Shown: positions 62,576-64,000 of the stretch, in pieces
Numbering within the stretch: position 1 is the first letter of the stretch
Layout: the number at the start of each line of letters is the position of its first letter
Source of the DNA: Amycolatopsis sp. cg9
GTDB lineage: Bacteria; Actinomycetota; Actinomycetes; Mycobacteriales; Pseudonocardiaceae
DNA: 64,000 nucleotides
Reading direction: 5' to 3'
Assembly: GCF_041346945.1 (NCBI RefSeq)
Contig: NZ_CP166850.1
Coordinates: forward strand, 8,044,501 to 8,108,500
Notes under the pieces: generated by a model
Database searches by the model: none
The model's input: only the letters and a program-made list of their open reading frames with translations
Told to the model about the DNA's origin: nothing
Position numbers and translations under genes: made by a program

Positions 62576-64000
62576 GTGACCACCGCCGCCTCGGCGAACA
62601 GTGAGGACTGGCCGCGATGCGCGTCCAGCCGCGATGCGCGGGGTGAGCGACATCGCGAGTGTCGCGGGGTGCCCGCCACAGGCTTCGATCGCTGCTTGGC
62701 CCACCTGGACCCGGCGGAACTCGGCGAATACTTCTCACGCTTGACCCCGGGCGCCGACATCGACCTTCGTGGTACCACCATTGATTCGCCGTTGCTCAAC
62801 CGCGTCAGCGAGGCTTTGACGCGGCCGGGTGATTCAGCTTCAACAGTGCGATACGGTCGTGCCGACTTTCGCGGTGCCATTTTCGTTCAGAATGTCGAAT
62901 TCGGTCGCGTCAACTTTACCGGGAACACTTACTTCCGCGGTGCGACATTCAACAAAGAGGCCGACTTTCGCGACGCAGTGTTCGGCGATCATTCCGACTT
63001 TCGTGGAGCGCGGTTCACCGAACACGCGGACTTCCGGGAAACGACGTTCACCAAGCGAACCGACTTCGGCCGCGCCGCCTTCGCGCAAGGTGCAGACTTC
63101 GATGAAGCAAGTTTCACCGAGAACGCCGACTTCGGTGGAGCGTACTTCGCGCAAGGAGCTAGCTTTCAGTACTCGAAATTTGCCGAGTACGCCGACTTCG
63201 GACATGCAACCTTCAAACAGAACACCAGCTTCAACCACGCTACCTTTACCGAAAACGCCAACTTCCGCACTTCAAAGTTCAAGGACCGTGCCAGGTTCGA
63301 CAAAGTCACCTTTGGGGACAACGTCAACTTTCGCGCCGCAACCTTTACCAACCATGCGAGTTTCGACGATGCAGTCTTCGCCAAGCAAGCCATGTTCAGC
63401 GGCGCTACTTCCATCGACAGCGTCGACTTCACAGGTGCAAATTTTGCCGAGGCCGTCGTCTTCCGCGGTATCAGCTTCACCGGATTTGCCGACTTCAGCG
63501 GCGCAACCTTCGCCAAGCACGCCAATTTTCTCGAAACCAATTTCGCCAACGATGCCGGCTTTCGTGGTACGAACTTCGCACGCGGCGCCGACTTCATCGG
63601 CACCCGATTCGGCGATCGCGCCACTTTTACCCGGGCAACCTTCACTCGGGACGCCAACTTCCGCAAAACGATCTTCATTCGAACCGCCGACTTCTGCGAA
63701 ACATCTTTTTCCGAGGACGCCGATTTTTCGGAAGCGACATTCGCCCAAGACGCCATATTTCGCGGAGTGCATTTCGGCAGAGTCGTTAACTTCCACTACA
63801 CAACCTGCGCCGGAAGCATCGATTTCGCGAACACCACCCTTGCGAACAACGAACGCTTGGGTCCACTCATAGCAGACCGCATCGACCTTCGAGGAGCACA
63901 GTTCGAGACCGCTACGACAATCGAGGCGGAGACCAGCGAGATCACTTGCCAGCGAGCGCGATTCACCGGCGGAGTGGAACTTCGCATCCGCCACGGACTG
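62576..64000 (+). CDS. pentapeptide-repeat protein, N-terminal part (runs off right edge)
   Basis: Open from GTG 62576 for 475 codons to the window end (GTG 62669 is a later alternative start). An N-terminal segment with spaced cysteines (WPRCASS, RECRGVPATGFDRCLAHL) and GADIDLRGTT leads into about 65 pentapeptide repeats of the A(D/N)F-x-x type, such as TEHADFRETTF and AEYADFGHATF. The repeats fold as a right-handed quadrilateral beta-helix; family members include gyrase-protecting DNA mimics, but many have no known function. G+C and codon use are clearly lower than in neighbouring genes, and it sits after a tRNA gene, both signs of transfer. Confidence 0.85.
   Translation, partial: MTTAASANSEDWPRCASSRDARGERHRECRGVPATGFDRCLAHLDPAELGEYFSRLTPGADIDLRGTTIDSPLLNRVSEALTRPGDSASTVRYGRADFRGAIFVQNVEFGRVNFTGNTYFRGATFNKEADFRDAVFGDHSDFRGARFTEHADFRETTFTKRTDFGRAAFAQGADFDEASFTENADFGGAYFAQGASFQYSKFAEYADFGHATFKQNTSFNHATFTENANFRTSKFKDRARFDKVTFGDNVNFRAATFTNHASFDDAVFAKQAMFSGATSIDSVDFTGANFAEAVVFRGISFTGFADFSGATFAKHANFLETNFANDAGFRGTNFARGADFIGTRFGDRATFTRATFTRDANFRKTIFIRTADFCETSFSEDADFSEATFAQDAIFRGVHFGRVVNFHYTTCAGSIDFANTTLANNERLGPLIADRIDLRGAQFETATTIEAETSEITCQRARFTGGVELRIRHGL

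Noticed and set aside
62829..63872. Plus-strand open frame rich in Thr, Pro and Ser
   Set aside because: It is the wrong frame of the pentapeptide-repeat gene; the neighbouring frame shows clear A(D/N)F repeats.

Overview
The window is about 72% G+C with dense, often overlapping genes, GTG/TTG starts, F420-dependent oxidoreductases, a class F sortase, DasR-type operators and DmdR/IdeR-type iron boxes. This points to a filamentous actinomycete of the Pseudonocardiales; Amycolatopsis is my best guess, from general resemblance only. No phage, insertion sequence, transposase or CRISPR array is visible.

Layout. 1-432: start of a Tat-exported neutral ceramidase running off the left edge. 433-828: gene-free stretch with three different perfect palindromic elements. 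829-4297: MpaB-like oxygenase and F420 oxidoreductase operon, divergent from a TetR regulator across a nested palindrome, then an IclR regulator. 4393-7665: membrane protein, DUF4397 surface protein and class F sortase. 7662-11263: alkanesulfonate operon (ssuC-ssuB-ssuA-ssuD in transcription order, minus strand). 11389-18915: metallo-beta-lactamase hydrolase, XRE regulator plus zinc-finger protein, LysR/reductase pair, oxidoreductase/TetR pair, a single-chain PheS-like protein and a DinB protein.

19833-49284 is the centrepiece: a complete-looking hydroxamate siderophore locus with five iron-box regions. It holds a heterodimeric ABC exporter, a siderophore-binding lipoprotein and MbtH protein, aspartate decarboxylase panD, one giant NRPS of about 6064 residues, two FecCD permeases and their ATPase, L-ornithine N5-monooxygenase, and a formyltransferase. 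The NRPS order is (vestigial C)-A-MT-T, C-A-MT-T, C-A-MT-T, C-A-T, C-A-T with no epimerase and no thioesterase. The expected product is an N-formyl-N-hydroxyornithine-containing, N-methylated pentapeptide of the coelichelin/albachelin/scabichelin kind. Only module 2 (serine) has a substrate code I recognise with confidence.

49341-54510: GH36 alpha-galactosidase with a sugar ABC importer lacking its own ATPase. 54521-56655: GNAT and ABC-F proteins. 56803-58494: PaaX regulator and a frameshifted enoyl-CoA hydratase. 58614-62208: GH18 chitinase and alginate-lyase-like protein, each behind a DasR-type operator. 62327-62400: tRNA-Pro(GGG). 62576-64000: a lower-GC pentapeptide-repeat protein running off the right edge.

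The least expected signal is a set of short perfect palindromes. Two of them sit in frame inside the NRPS methyltransferase regions; one of these, a 30-bp element adding exactly ten residues next to the SAM-binding motif of MT3, recurs downstream of the sugar transporter. The second is the asymmetric exporter, in which one ATP site has lost essentially every catalytic residue while the other is intact.
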